From positions 434,001-498,000 of the forward strand of contig NZ_WING01000003.1 of NCBI RefSeq assembly GCF_009793335.1: 64,000 bases of DNA. Reading direction: 5' to 3'. The notes below the pieces were generated by a model. That model had not been told where the DNA came from, did not search any database, and saw only the letters and a list, made by a program, of their open reading frames with translations. This document shows positions 43,987 through 53,211 of this stretch, one piece after another (within the stretch, counting starts at the first letter, position 1; every line of letters starts with the position of its first letter). The translations under genes and the position numbers were made by a program. The DNA is from Actinomadura sp. J1-007. GTDB lineage: Bacteria; Actinomycetota; Actinomycetes; Streptosporangiales; Streptosporangiaceae.

Positions 43987-44193
43987 CCCAGGTCGCGGCG
44001 TCCCGCGCGGCCGTGGCGCGCGCCCGATCGCCGCTTCCTCCTTCCATGCCAGCCGTGGCCTGTCACATTCCGTCAAGTCCCGGCGCGGAGACGTCCGCGC
44101 CGGGCATCCCCCAAGGATGGCAAGCCCGCCGGCTCCCCCGCGCCCCGGGCGTCCCGGAGCGCGCGGCGGCGCGGCGGCGCGGGGGCGCGGCGG

Positions 44194-45140
44194 TCAGGCG
44201 TCCACCGGGTGCGCGGTGCGGCGGAGGCGGTCGCGCTGGGCGGCGGTCAGGCGGCCGGGCACGGCGACGGCCTCGTACGCGCCGACCCCGGAGCGCCGGA
44301 GCGTCAGCGGGTCGAGGCTCTCGGGGTGGCGCGCGGCGTCCTCCAGCGCCCCGGCGACCCGGTCGGCGGACCAGCCGAGCGCGCCCGCCAGCCGGTCGGC
44401 GGTGAGCGGCGCGCGGGCGTGCACGAGCGCGGCCATGACCGTCAGCGCGTCGCCGCCCGCGGCGATCGAGGGACCGCCGGACATGTCCTCGCCGAGGCGC
44501 GCGAAGAAGCGGCCCATGCCGTTCAGCCGGGCTCCGGCGGGCGTGGCGGCGCCGAGGATCGCGACCCCGCGCGCGGACGACTCCGCCAACTCCTCGTGCG
44601 CGCGGGCGCTCGTCGTCCAGGTGCGATACCACACGTCGTCGTCGATGACGTAGCGTTCGCGCCGCCGGCCGCGCTCGCGCCGCACCAGCTCCAGCTTCTC
44701 CAGGTAGCCGACGGCCTTCGACACCGACGCGGGGCTCACCCGCAGGAGCCGGACGAGCTCGGCGGCGGTCAGGGACCCGGAGTCGGCCGTGAACAGCCCG
44801 GTGAGCACCCGCGCCGCCATCGGCGGGACTCCCGTGCGGACCATCAGCGCGGCGAACTCCTCGACGTACCGGCGCACCGCCTCGGGTCGCGCCCGTGCGC
44901 GCCGAGCGCCGCCGGGCGGACGGCCGGCGGGGCGGACCCGGCGCGGCGGGCGCGGCGCCCGGCCGCCGCGTGGGCGCGGCCGGCCCGGTAGCCGCCGGGG
45001 CCGCCGTTGCGGGACACCTCCCGGCTGACGGTGGACGTCGGCCTGCCCAGCCGCCGGGCGATCTCCGCGTAGCCGAGCCCCTCCCGCAGCCCCGCCGCGA
45101 TCTCGTGCCGGTCGTTCTCCGTCAGCCTGGTCCCCGGCAT
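44194..45140 (-). CDS. GbsR/MarR-family regulator with an N-terminal IS30-type helix-turn-helix; apparent frameshift
   Basis: About 315 residues if the break near 44885 is repaired (GACCCGAGG to GACCCGGAGG). The N-terminus (MPGTRLTENDRHEIAAGLREGLGYAEIARRLGRPTSTVSREVSRNGG) is the HTH_38 type seen in IS30 transposases, but no transposase catalytic domain follows. The C-terminal part (MVRTGVPPMAARVLTGLFTADSGSLTAAELVRLLRVSPASVSKAVGYLEKLELVRRERGRRRERY) is a GbsR/MarR winged helix with a helical effector region. It is divergent from the ABC exporter at 45374 with TTGCAA boxes between, so it is the likely local repressor of drug export. Confidence 0.8.
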
Positions 45141-45194
45141 TCCCGCGCCTCCCCGGTCGCCGAACGGCCCCAGTGTGCTTTCACCGGCAGCGCA

Positions 45195-45246
45195 TTGCAA
45201 CGACCGCCGGCACGGGCGTTGCATTAACGTTCAGCGCTGTTGCAAT
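45195..45246. promoter_or_regulatory. Cluster of three GTTGCA/TTGCAA boxes in the divergent region
   Basis: TTGCAACG (45195-45202), CGTTGCAT (45217-45224) and GTTGCAAT (45239-45246) recur with centres 22 bases apart, about two helical turns. The first two form an inverted pair. They lie between the regulator start (45140) and the ABC ATPase (45374), suiting an operator array for the fused-HTH regulator. Confidence 0.6.
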
Positions 45247-45373
45247 TTTTGTTCGAGAATGCCCAGCACAACGGCTTGCGGCGCGCGGATTCACGTTGAC
45301 CGAATATGAAACGAAACGTAGCCTCCACCATTGTCCGAAGCGGTGCGGCGGAGTTTTCAGGAAAGGGGGGACG

Positions 45374-46267
45374 ATGGCGACGAGCGGTGATGCCGTGCTC
45401 GCCGTCGAGGGGCTGCGGATGCGTTACGGGACGACGGACGTCCTGCACGACGTCACGTTCCGGGTGGGCCGGGGCGAGGTGCGGGCGCTGCTCGGGCCGA
45501 ACGGCGCGGGCAAGAGCACCACGATCGAGATCCTCGAAGGGTTCCGGATGCGGTCGGCGGGACGGGTCGAGGTGCTCGGCGCCGACCCGGCGCACGGCGG
45601 CGAGCGGTGGCGGGCGCGGCTCGGCGTCGTCCTCCAGTCGTGGCGCGACCACGGCAAATGGCGGGTGCGCGAGCTGCTGGCGCACCTCGGCCGCTACTAC
45701 GCGCGCTACTCCACCGAACGGATCCGGCGGCCGTGGGACGCGGACGAGCTGATCGCGGCGGTCGGCCTGTCCGAGCACGCGGGCAGCAAGATCAGGACGC
45801 TGTCCGGCGGCCAGCGGCGCCGGCTGGACGTGGCGATCGGCATCGTCGGCCGCCCCGAACTGCTGTTCCTGGACGAGCCCACGGCCGGTTTCGACCCCGA
45901 GGCCAGGCACGGCTTCCACGACCTCGTGCGCGGGCTCGCCGCCGAGCAGGACACCACGATCCTGCTGACCACCCACGACCTGGCCGAGGCGGAGAAGCTG
46001 GCCGACCGCATCGCGATCCTCAACGGCGGCCGGATCGTCGCGGACGGCACCGCCCCGGAACTCGCCAAGCGGATCACGGGCGAGGACCAGGTGAGCTGGA
46101 CCGTCGGCGGGCGCCGTTTCGAACAATCGACCCGGGAATCCACGAGATTCGTCCACGGCCTTTTCCAGCGGTACGGCGAATCGCTCGCCGATCTGGAAGT
46201 GCGGCGTTCCTCACTGGAGGACACTTATCTCGCGCTCGTCCACCAGGCCGAAGAGGTGCCCCGGTGA
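45374..46267 (+). CDS. ABC-2 type exporter ATP-binding protein
   Basis: A 297-residue DrrA-like ATPase. The ATG at 45374 follows AAAGGGGGG; earlier in-frame starts lie in the control region. Walker A GPNGAGKST, Q-loop VVLQSWRDHGKWRVRELLAHLG, signature LSGGQRRRLDVAIG, Walker B LLFLDEPTAGFD and switch TTHDLAEAEKLADR are followed by the C-terminal regulatory region usual for drug and lipid exporters. The GTG of the permease gene overlaps its stop (GTGA at 46264), so both form one exporter controlled by the divergent regulator. Confidence 0.92.
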   Translation: MATSGDAVLAVEGLRMRYGTTDVLHDVTFRVGRGEVRALLGPNGAGKSTTIEILEGFRMRSAGRVEVLGADPAHGGERWRARLGVVLQSWRDHGKWRVRELLAHLGRYYARYSTERIRRPWDADELIAAVGLSEHAGSKIRTLSGGQRRRLDVAIGIVGRPELLFLDEPTAGFDPEARHGFHDLVRGLAAEQDTTILLTTHDLAEAEKLADRIAILNGGRIVADGTAPELAKRITGEDQVSWTVGGRRFEQSTRESTRFVHGLFQRYGESLADLEVRRSSLEDTYLALVHQAEEVPR

Positions 46268-47108
46268 GTCCGGCCGCCACCGCCCTCCGGCTGGGCTGGG
46301 CGCGCGGGCTGATCGAGACGCGGCAGTCGTTCACCAACGGCGCGGACCTGTGGAGCCACGCCACCTGGCCGGTGCTGATGCTCGCCGTCACGTACTTCAC
46401 GCGGGACGTGGCGTTCGGGTCCAGCGGGTTCCCGCTCGGCACGCTCGCGCTGCCGAGCATCCTCGGCATGAACGTCGCGTTCGGGATGGTGAGCGTGAGC
46501 CAGCACCTCACCGCCGACCGCGAGGACGGGACGCTGCTGCGCGCCAAGGCGACGCCGAACGGGATGCCCGCGTACCTGGTCGGCAAGCTCGTCTCGGTGT
46601 CGGCCGGGCTGCTCGCCGAGCTGGCGGTCTTCCTCGTTCCCGGCCTGCTCGTCGTCGACGGCCTCTCGGTCGGCGCGGGCTCCTGGCCGACGCTGGCGTG
46701 GGTGCTGCTGCTCGGCATGGCGGCGTCGCTGCCGATCGGCGCGGTGCTGGGCTCGGTGTTCGCGACCCCGCGGGCGCAGGGGCTGATCCTGCTGCCGATC
46801 CTCGGCATGACCGCCGTCTCGGGATCTTCTACCCGGTCTCCGCGATGCCGGGCTGGCTGCAAGGGCTCGCGCAGGTCTTCCCGGTCTACTGGCTCGGGCT
46901 CGGCATGCGCTCGGCACTGCTGCCCGGCGACGCGGCCGCCGTCGAGATCGGCGACTCCTGGCGGCACCTCGAAACCGCCGGGGTCCTCACCGCCTGGGCG
47001 GTGGCCGGCCTGCTGGCGGCGCCGTTCCTCCTGCGCCGGATGGCGCGCCGCGAATCGGGATCGAGCGTCGCCGAACGCCGCGAGAAGGCCCTCCAGCGGC
47101 TGCGGTAG
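46264..47108 (+). CDS. ABC-2 type exporter permease; apparent single-base frameshift
   Basis: About 281 residues. Six predicted helices begin with WPVLMLAVTYFTRDVAF and continue through ILGMNVAFGMVSVSQHLTADREDGTLLRAKATPNGMPAYLVGKLV, typical of DrrB-like permeases. The frame changes near 46820 (GTCTCGGGATC); restoring one base yields VSGIFYPVSAMPGWLQGLAQVFPVYWLG, the conserved ABC-2 loop before the last helices. The substrate is unknown. It is expressed with the ATPase. Confidence 0.87.
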
Positions 47109-47424
47109 GACGCCGCCGCGCGTTCCCGGCGCGCCGTCCCACACCTTCCGTCGCACATTTCGTCCTCCACTTTGTGTAATCGAATGGCCGCCATGGGTAG
47201 ATCTTCCGAGAGCCTCGCCGCGCTCTGCCCGCAATGGCGGTAGCCATGGGCGACGAAAAGCCGTTCGCGCGCTTGCGGCGGCCTTTTCGCGCGGACGCGC
47301 GGCGCGACTCGCCGGACCGGGCGGCGGACGGGCATCCCGGCTGTACTCTTTTCCCGGGCCGGCCGCGAGGGCGGGCACGGGGCTTCGGGGCGTTCAGGCA
47401 GGGTTGTTGGTGGAGGTGGAACGG
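47109..47424. other. Intergenic region of 316 bases before the cold-shock-domain gene
   Basis: No credible gene. It contains a lower-GC section (47150-47215) likely to carry a promoter, and two similar GCCATGGG strings near 47191 and 47245. No structured RNA is convincing by eye, although cold-shock genes often have long leaders. Confidence 0.4.
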
Positions 47425-47844
47425 TTGCGTACGGGCCGGATTCTCAAGTTCGACGAGGTTCGCGGGTACGGGTTCATCGTGCCGGACGGCGGCGGCGAGG
47501 ACGTCTTCGTGCACACGAACGACTTCCTGGAGGGCCGGGGGCCCTACCCGCCGGGCACGCAGGTCGAGTTCGAGGTGACCGAGGGCGAACGCGGGCTGAA
47601 GGCGTTCGCGGTACGGGTCGTGGGCGGCCCGCAGCACGCGGGCGCCAACGGCCACCAGGCGCCGTCGAGGCCGCTCGGCCCCGACGACGACACCCTCTGC
47701 GACGTGCTGTCGCGGGAGGAGTACGTCCAGGAGGTCACCGAGTCGATCCTGGCGGGCGCCCCGACGCTGACGGGCACGCAGATCGTCGCGGTGCGGGACT
47801 CCCTGGTCAAGATCGCGCACCGGCACGGCTGGCTGGAGGACTGA
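47425..47844 (+). CDS. Cold-shock-domain protein with C-terminal extension
   Basis: A 139-residue protein. I favour the TTG at 47425 (MRTGRILKFDEVRGYGFIVPD) because GGAGG sits 9 bases upstream; GTG codons at 47410 and 47416 are alternatives. The cold-shock fold (GYGFIVPDGGGEDVFVHTNDFLE...QVEFEVTEGERGLKAFAVRVV) has RNP-1-like and VFVH RNP-2 motifs for single-stranded nucleic acid binding. The C-terminal 65 residues (LCDVLSREEYVQEVTESILAG...VAVRDSLVKIAHRHGWLED) form a helical domain seen in larger actinobacterial CSD proteins; its role is unknown. Confidence 0.85.
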   Translation: MRTGRILKFDEVRGYGFIVPDGGGEDVFVHTNDFLEGRGPYPPGTQVEFEVTEGERGLKAFAVRVVGGPQHAGANGHQAPSRPLGPDDDTLCDVLSREEYVQEVTESILAGAPTLTGTQIVAVRDSLVKIAHRHGWLED

Positions 47845-47976
47845 CCGGACGGGGAGGCGGGGGTTGCCCGGAGGCGCCTCCACCGTGGCCCGCCGAAGCG
47901 CGGGAGCACCCCTCGCGCGGCCGCCGCCGCGGATAGGTTTCGGGGTCCATCCGGCCCGCGAGATGTGAGGTGCCCC

Positions 47977-49527
47977 GTGGACGACGCGTTCCCGCTCCCG
48001 CCCGTGACCACCGTACGGCCCGACGACAAGCGGTACCCCTCGCTCAGCCGCGGGTTCAACCAGCGCTGGATCGCCGAGCCGGAGTACGTGCGGATGGCCG
48101 CCACGCCCGCGGGGGTCGTGCGGGCGCTCACCGAGGCGGTCAACCAGCCCGCCGCCGACCCGGCGCGCCGCCGTGTCACCGTCCGGTCCGGCGGCCACTG
48201 CTACGAGGACTTCGTCTGCGGCCCCGACGTCCGCGTGATCCTCGACATCAGCCCGATGTGCGGCGTCGCCTACGACCCCGGCATGGAGGCGTACCGCATC
48301 GACGCGGGCGCCACCAACTGGCACGGCTACAGCCACCTCTACCCGCTCAGCGGCAGGGCCCTGCCCGGCGGCTCCTGCTACTCCGTGGGCATCGGCGGGC
48401 ACGTCGCCGGCGGCGGTTTCGGCCTGCTGTCGCGCCAGTCCGGCCTCACGGTCGACTACCTGTACGCGGTGGAGGTCGCCGTGGTGACCGGGCGGCGGAC
48501 CGTCGAGCTCGTCACCGCGTCCCGCGACGACCCCGACCCCGACCGCCGCGAGCTGCTGTGGGCGCACACCGGCGGGGGCGGCGGCAACTTCGGCGTCGTC
48601 ACCCGGTTCTGGTTCCGCGACCTGCCCGAACCGCCCCGCCGGGTCCTCATCACCGGCCGCGTCTGGAAATGGGCCGACTTCGACCGGGCCTCCTTCGCAC
48701 GGCTCGTCACCGCCTACGGGACGTGGTTCGCGGCGCACCAGGACCCGTCCACCCCGGCGGGCAAGCTCTTCGCGATGCTCAAGCTCACCCACCGCAGCAA
48801 CGGGGAGATCGGCCTCCTCGCGCAGATCGACGCCGACGTCCCGGGCGCCAAGGAGGCCATGGACGACTTCCTCGGCGCGGTGGACGGCAAGGACGTCCCG
48901 ACGTCGGCGGCGATGACCGCGGGGATGGGCGAGCACGGCCCGGTGGCCGAGGCGAAGACGCCGCGCCTGATGCCGTGGCTGACGGCCACGCAGGCGCTCA
49001 ACGCGTCCGGCGAGAACCGCTGCGGGAAGTACAAGTCGGCGTACCTGCGCAAGCCGTTCACCGACCAGCACCTCAACGCGATGTGGGACTACCTCGGAAA
49101 CGAGAGGTACACCGAGTACGTCAACAAGGAGGCGCTCATCCAGGTGGACTCGTACGGCTCGGCCATCAACCGGCCGCCGCGCGAGACCGCCGTGCCGCAG
49201 CGCGACTCGATCCTCAAGATGCAGTACCAGGTGTACTGGACCGCGGGCGACCCCAAGGAGGCCGAGCACATTGCCTGGATCCGCGACACCTACAAGAACA
49301 CGTTCGCCACGACCGGCGGGGTCCCGGCCATCGGCGACGTCACCGACGGCTGCTACATCAACTACCCCGACGCCGACCTGAGCGACCCCGCGTGGAACAC
49401 CTCCGCGGACCGCTGGTCGAAGCTCTACTACAAGGACTCCTACAGCCGCCTCCAGCGCGTGAAGAACCGCTGGGACCCGCTCAACGTCTTCCGGCACCGC
49501 CAGTCCGTGGAACTGCCCGAAGCCTGA
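47977..49527 (+). CDS. FAD-linked oxidase, berberine-bridge-enzyme type with probable bicovalent flavin
   Basis: A 516-residue protein from the GTG at 47977. The PCMH-type FAD domain shows VRSGGHCYEDF (His attaching to the 8-alpha position) and LPGGSCYSVGIGGHVAGGGFGLLSRQSGLTVDYL (Cys attaching to the 6 position), the two anchors of bicovalent flavoproteins. The C-terminal BBE motif is YYKDSYSRLQRVKNRWDPLNVFRH. Such enzymes oxidise sugars, alkaloids or polyketide intermediates. No export signal is visible. No biosynthetic cluster surrounds it, so the substrate is open. Confidence 0.9.
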   Translation: MDDAFPLPPVTTVRPDDKRYPSLSRGFNQRWIAEPEYVRMAATPAGVVRALTEAVNQPAADPARRRVTVRSGGHCYEDFVCGPDVRVILDISPMCGVAYDPGMEAYRIDAGATNWHGYSHLYPLSGRALPGGSCYSVGIGGHVAGGGFGLLSRQSGLTVDYLYAVEVAVVTGRRTVELVTASRDDPDPDRRELLWAHTGGGGGNFGVVTRFWFRDLPEPPRRVLITGRVWKWADFDRASFARLVTAYGTWFAAHQDPSTPAGKLFAMLKLTHRSNGEIGLLAQIDADVPGAKEAMDDFLGAVDGKDVPTSAAMTAGMGEHGPVAEAKTPRLMPWLTATQALNASGENRCGKYKSAYLRKPFTDQHLNAMWDYLGNERYTEYVNKEALIQVDSYGSAINRPPRETAVPQRDSILKMQYQVYWTAGDPKEAEHIAWIRDTYKNTFATTGGVPAIGDVTDGCYINYPDADLSDPAWNTSADRWSKLYYKDSYSRLQRVKNRWDPLNVFRHRQSVELPEA

Positions 49528-49637
49528 CGCCGCGCTCGCGCCGGACGGCCGTTTGCCCGGGTTTTGCGTTACCCGCCGGGTCGGGTGGAGAACGAGCGGG
49601 AATCATCCCCTGGCTCCAGCACAGTGGGAGGCAGGCC

Positions 49638-50993
49638 CTGTCATTCCGTCTCCGCCCGGCCTCGGTCCAGGCGCGCCTGACGTCGGTGGCGGGCCTGCTC
49701 GCGCTGGCCGGGTTCGCGGTGACCGGGGCCGGCCTGGACCTGGTGATCCGCGACAGGATCGAGAACGGCGCGTTCGCCGACACCGAGCGCGCCGCGACGG
49801 ACTGGATCGGGTCGATGCGGCAGGCGCGGCCCCCGGAGCCGATCACGTCGTCGCGGGTGCCGCTGCTCCAGCTCGTCGACTCCCGCGGGCGGATCGTCGT
49901 CGCGAGCCGGGCCGCGGCCGGGCGGGGGCCGCTGAGCGGCGCGCACCCCCCGGAGCACGACCGGATCCAGTACCGGAAGGAGTGCTCCGGCGGCCGGTGC
50001 GTGCTCGTGACCGCCAGCCGCGTCTCCCCGCAGGAGGCCGGCCTGCTGTGGGCGGGCGAGCCCCACACCGTCTACGCGGGGATGGACGAGCCGTCGCTCC
50101 TGGCCTCGCACCGGCTCGACCTCTACGTGGGGATCGGGGTGCTGCTCGCCGGCACGCTGACCGGGTGGGCGACCTGGCTCGTGGTGCGGCGGACGCTGCG
50201 CCCGGTGGCGGCGATGCGCGCCCGGATCGCCGAGATCACGGTGAGCGACCTGAGCCTGCGGGTGCCCGCGCCGCCGGGCCACGACGCGATCGCGGGCCTC
50301 GCCACCACCGCGAACGAGACGCTCTCGCGGCTGGAGGAGGCCGTCGGGCAGCAGCGGCGGTTCGCCTCCCTCGTCTCCCACGAGCTGCGCTCGCCGCTGA
50401 CCGGGCTGCACGCGCAGCTGGAGGAGGCCCTGCTCGACCCGGACGGCGACCCGTACGAGGCCATCAGGTCGGCGCTGTCGACCACCGAGCGGTTCCAGTC
50501 GATCATCGACGAGATGCTGGTGTTCGCGCGCATCCGCACCGAGGCGCCGGAGCCGCCCGACCGGTTCGACCTCGGCGAACTGGCGCGCGAGTCGGCGGCG
50601 AGCCAGCCGCCGGACATCCCGGTCAAGGTCCGGGTGGACGACGAGGTGGAGGTCCTCGCCAACCGGCTCCAGCTCGGCGGCGCGCTGACGAACCTCCTCG
50701 CCAACGCCCAGCGGCACGCCCGCGAGGTCGTCGAGATCGCGGTCGTCCGCTCGGACGGGAAGGCGCTGGTGACGGTCGTGGACGACGGCGACGGCATCGA
50801 GCCCGAGAACCGCGAGCGCGTCTTCGAGCCGTTCGTCCGGCTGGCGGAGGGGACGCGCCGCGATCCCCGGGGCAGCGGCCTCGGCCTCGCCATCTCCCGC
50901 GCCGTCGTCGAGGCGCACGGGGGCACGCTCTGCGTCGAGGACTCCGACCGCGGCGCCCGCTTCGCCCTCCGCCTGCCGCTCCCCGAGGACTGA
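49638..50993 (+). CDS. Orphan sensor histidine kinase, possibly with a CTG start
   Basis: About 451 residues. The N-terminal helix (VAGLLALAGFAVTGAGLDLVI) is followed by an extracellular sensor of about 120 residues with a Cys pair (KECSGGRCVLV), a second helix (LYVGIGVLLAGTLTGWATWLVV) and HAMP. The kinase core has phospho-acceptor His in SLVSHELRSPLTGL, N-box NLLANAQRHA, VDDGDGIEP and GSGLGLAISR. No ATG, GTG or TTG lies in frame between the preceding gene and 49686. A CTG at 49638 has GGGAGG 6 bases upstream and keeps the expected basic N-terminus; GTG 49686 would begin inside the helix. No response regulator is adjacent. Confidence 0.85.
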   Translation: MSFRLRPASVQARLTSVAGLLALAGFAVTGAGLDLVIRDRIENGAFADTERAATDWIGSMRQARPPEPITSSRVPLLQLVDSRGRIVVASRAAAGRGPLSGAHPPEHDRIQYRKECSGGRCVLVTASRVSPQEAGLLWAGEPHTVYAGMDEPSLLASHRLDLYVGIGVLLAGTLTGWATWLVVRRTLRPVAAMRARIAEITVSDLSLRVPAPPGHDAIAGLATTANETLSRLEEAVGQQRRFASLVSHELRSPLTGLHAQLEEALLDPDGDPYEAIRSALSTTERFQSIIDEMLVFARIRTEAPEPPDRFDLGELARESAASQPPDIPVKVRVDDEVEVLANRLQLGGALTNLLANAQRHAREVVEIAVVRSDGKALVTVVDDGDGIEPENRERVFEPFVRLAEGTRRDPRGSGLGLAISRAVVEAHGGTLCVEDSDRGARFALRLPLPED

Positions 50994-51113
50994 GCCCATC
51001 GGACCGGCCCACGGCGCGCGGACCACGGCGCGCGGGCCGGCACCGCCGCGATTCCGCGCGGCTCGCGGCGGTCGCGGTGGTGGCGGCCCGTTCAGGCGCT
51101 GCCTGGCGCGGCC

Positions 51114-51755
51114 TCAGGAGGCCGGGTCGAGCACCTCGTCCAGGCCGTGGGACGCGACGAGGCGGGCGCTGCCGTCGGCCAGCCGGTAGGAGAGGCCCAC
51201 GATCGCGGCCCTTCCGGCGGCGACCTGGTCGGCGAGGACCCTGGAGCGTTCGAGGAGCAGGTCCACGGTGTGCCGGATGTGCTCGGCGATGATGTCGTCC
51301 TCCTCCGAGAGGCCGGCGGCGCGCGCCGCGAGGACGCTGGGCGTCACCCGCTCGATGACGTCGCGCACGTAGCCCGTCGCGCCGACGCCCCCGTCCAGGG
51401 CGGAGCGCGCGGCGGCGACGGCGCCGCACGCGTCGTGGCCGAGCACCACGACCAGCGGGCAGTCGAGGACGTTCAGGCCGTACTCGATGCTGCCGAGGAC
51501 CTCCGAGCCCGCCACGTGCCCCGCCGTGCGGACCACGAACAGGTCGCCGAGCCCCTGGTCGAAGATGATCTCGGCCGCGAGCCGGGAGTCCGAGCAGCCG
51601 AACAGCACCGCGAACGGGTGCTGGGCCGGCGCGATCTTCGCGCGCCGCGCCGCGTCCTGGTTCGGATGGTGCGGATCTCCGGTGACGAACCGGTGGTTGC
51701 CCTCCAGCAGAGCGTCGAACGCTTGTCGAGCCGTCAAACTCGGCACATCAGTCAT
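51114..51755 (-). CDS. Beta-class carbonic anhydrase
   Basis: A 213-residue cytoplasmic enzyme interconverting CO2 and bicarbonate. Zinc ligands and the catalytic dyad are in VLFGCSDSRLAAEIIFDQG (Cys, Asp-Arg) and VVLGHDACGAVAAA (His, Cys). The flanking DLFVVRTAGHV is also family-typical. It is monocistronic and convergent with the histidine kinase gene. It has the normal length for the soluble actinobacterial type. Confidence 0.95.
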   Translation of the reverse strand: MTDVPSLTARQAFDALLEGNHRFVTGDPHHPNQDAARRAKIAPAQHPFAVLFGCSDSRLAAEIIFDQGLGDLFVVRTAGHVAGSEVLGSIEYGLNVLDCPLVVVLGHDACGAVAAARSALDGGVGATGYVRDVIERVTPSVLAARAAGLSEEDDIIAEHIRHTVDLLLERSRVLADQVAAGRAAIVGLSYRLADGSARLVASHGLDEVLDPAS

Positions 51756-51875
51756 GCCTAGAGACTACGAAGCCACCCTCGTCCCGTCCCGGCCGGGTCC
51801 CGGCATCGCCGTAAGCCCAGGCCGGGGCCCCGGCGTGAGGGGGGCGGAGAGCGAGGGGCCGCGGGCGCGCGGGCG

Positions 51876-53081
51876 TCAGGGGACGAACGCGACGTCGGGA
51901 TGGCGCGGAGACGGCCCGTCCAGCAGGTGGTCGTCGCGACCGCGCAGCCAGCGGTCGAAGAACGAGGTGACGTACGCCCGTTCCGCGGCGACGGCGCGGA
52001 CGGGGTCGACCGTGCCGATCTGCTCCCGGACGGCGCCCGCGGGCAGCCCGGTCTGCGGCATGATCGCTTCGAGGTCGGTGTAGCTCTGGTGCGCGGAGCC
52101 GAGCAGCGTCAGGTCGCGGTGCCAGCCGCGGCTGCTCGCCCAGAACGCCCGCCACGACGGCTCGGTCCTGTGGTCGTTGCCCGCGCTGCCCATGAGCAGG
52201 AACGGGCGGCGCAGGCCGTGCTCGGCGACCGGCGTCAAGTTCGTCCCCTTGGGCTCCTGGTTGTACTCCAGCGTGCCGTCCATGTCGACGCCCGCCCTGA
52301 TCCGCCGGTCCTCGTGCATGCCCTCGGCGGCGGCGATGCCGCCCGCGGACTGGCCGAACATGCCCACCCGGCCCGGGTCGGCCACCCGGCCGAGCCCGTG
52401 CGGCAGCCTCGCCAGCCGGTCGAGCACGAACCGGGTGTCGGCGACCCGGACGCGCAGCACCTTCTCCAGGAACGCCGGGACCTTCCCCGCCTTCTCGGCC
52501 CGCGCGTACTCCTCGAACATCGGCTCGTTCCCCCTGACCGAGCCGTCGGGGAACTCCACGGCCGGGGAGTCGTACGTGTGGTCGAGGGTCACCACGACGT
52601 ACCCGCGGCTCGCCAGTTCCTCGACCAGGGCGGTGCCCCACGTGCGCGGGTCGCCCGCCCCCGGCGAGTACAGCACCACCGGACGCCGGCCGCCGCGCGT
52701 GTCGGGCGGCGCCCCCTCGTACGCGTGGGTGCGCGTCGCGGCCCAGTCGACCGTGCCGGGCGCGATCCCGAGGCCGGGGCCGCGGACGGCGCCGAACCGT
52801 TCGGCCGCGCGCCGCGGCATGTGGGGCGCGAGGCGGCGCCCTCCGGTGTCCCGCGCCGGGTACCAGACGCCGGCCATCAGCTCCCGGTACGGCCGCGCGC
52901 CCACCCACGGATCGGGCCGGGAGCGGTCGACCAGGCGCACCGACACCGTGCCGATCCGGTACGGCCCAGACGGGGTGGGCAGGCTCACCCGCACGCCCGC
53001 GGAACGGGCCTGAGCCGGAACGGGGACCATCAGCGCGACACCCACGAGCCCGGAGGCGGCCAGCAGCCGAGTGCTTCTCAT
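51876..53081 (-). CDS. Secreted alpha/beta hydrolase (platelet-activating-factor acetylhydrolase-like)
   Basis: About 401 residues from the ATG at the MRSTRLLAASGLVGVALMVPV signal peptide, probably cleaved after AQA. PAF-AH-like features are VWYPARD, VVLYSPGAGDPRTWGTALVEELASRGYVVVTLDHTYDSP and the nucleophile serine in VGMFGQSAGGIAAAEGM. Candidate acid and base residues are the Asp in AGVDMDGTL and the His in LGSAHQSYTD. It would be an extracellular esterase or lipase. An upstream in-frame GTG at 53150 would bury the signal peptide and is rejected. Confidence 0.85.
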   Translation of the reverse strand: MRSTRLLAASGLVGVALMVPVPAQARSAGVRVSLPTPSGPYRIGTVSVRLVDRSRPDPWVGARPYRELMAGVWYPARDTGGRRLAPHMPRRAAERFGAVRGPGLGIAPGTVDWAATRTHAYEGAPPDTRGGRRPVVLYSPGAGDPRTWGTALVEELASRGYVVVTLDHTYDSPAVEFPDGSVRGNEPMFEEYARAEKAGKVPAFLEKVLRVRVADTRFVLDRLARLPHGLGRVADPGRVGMFGQSAGGIAAAEGMHEDRRIRAGVDMDGTLEYNQEPKGTNLTPVAEHGLRRPFLLMGSAGNDHRTEPSWRAFWASSRGWHRDLTLLGSAHQSYTDLEAIMPQTGLPAGAVREQIGTVDPVRAVAAERAYVTSFFDRWLRGRDDHLLDGPSPRHPDVAFVP

Positions 53082-53211
53082 GGGGATCGACGCTAACGGC
53101 ACCGACCGTGCGCGCTCATCACCGCCGGGTACGACATCGGGGGCCGCCACTCCGGTGGTACTCGTCGTTCTCAGGGAGGAGGCCCCGCGCGGCCGTCTCC
53201 GTTCCCGCGGG

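Noticed and set aside
45000..45140. IS30 transposase fragment at the start of the regulator gene
   Set aside because: Only the helix-turn-helix resembles IS30. No DDE catalytic region, terminal repeats or target duplications are present, and the frame continues into a MarR-type regulator.
47109..47424. A structured cold-shock leader RNA
   Set aside because: The length is suggestive, but I find no consistent set of helices by eye, so it is not listed as a feature.
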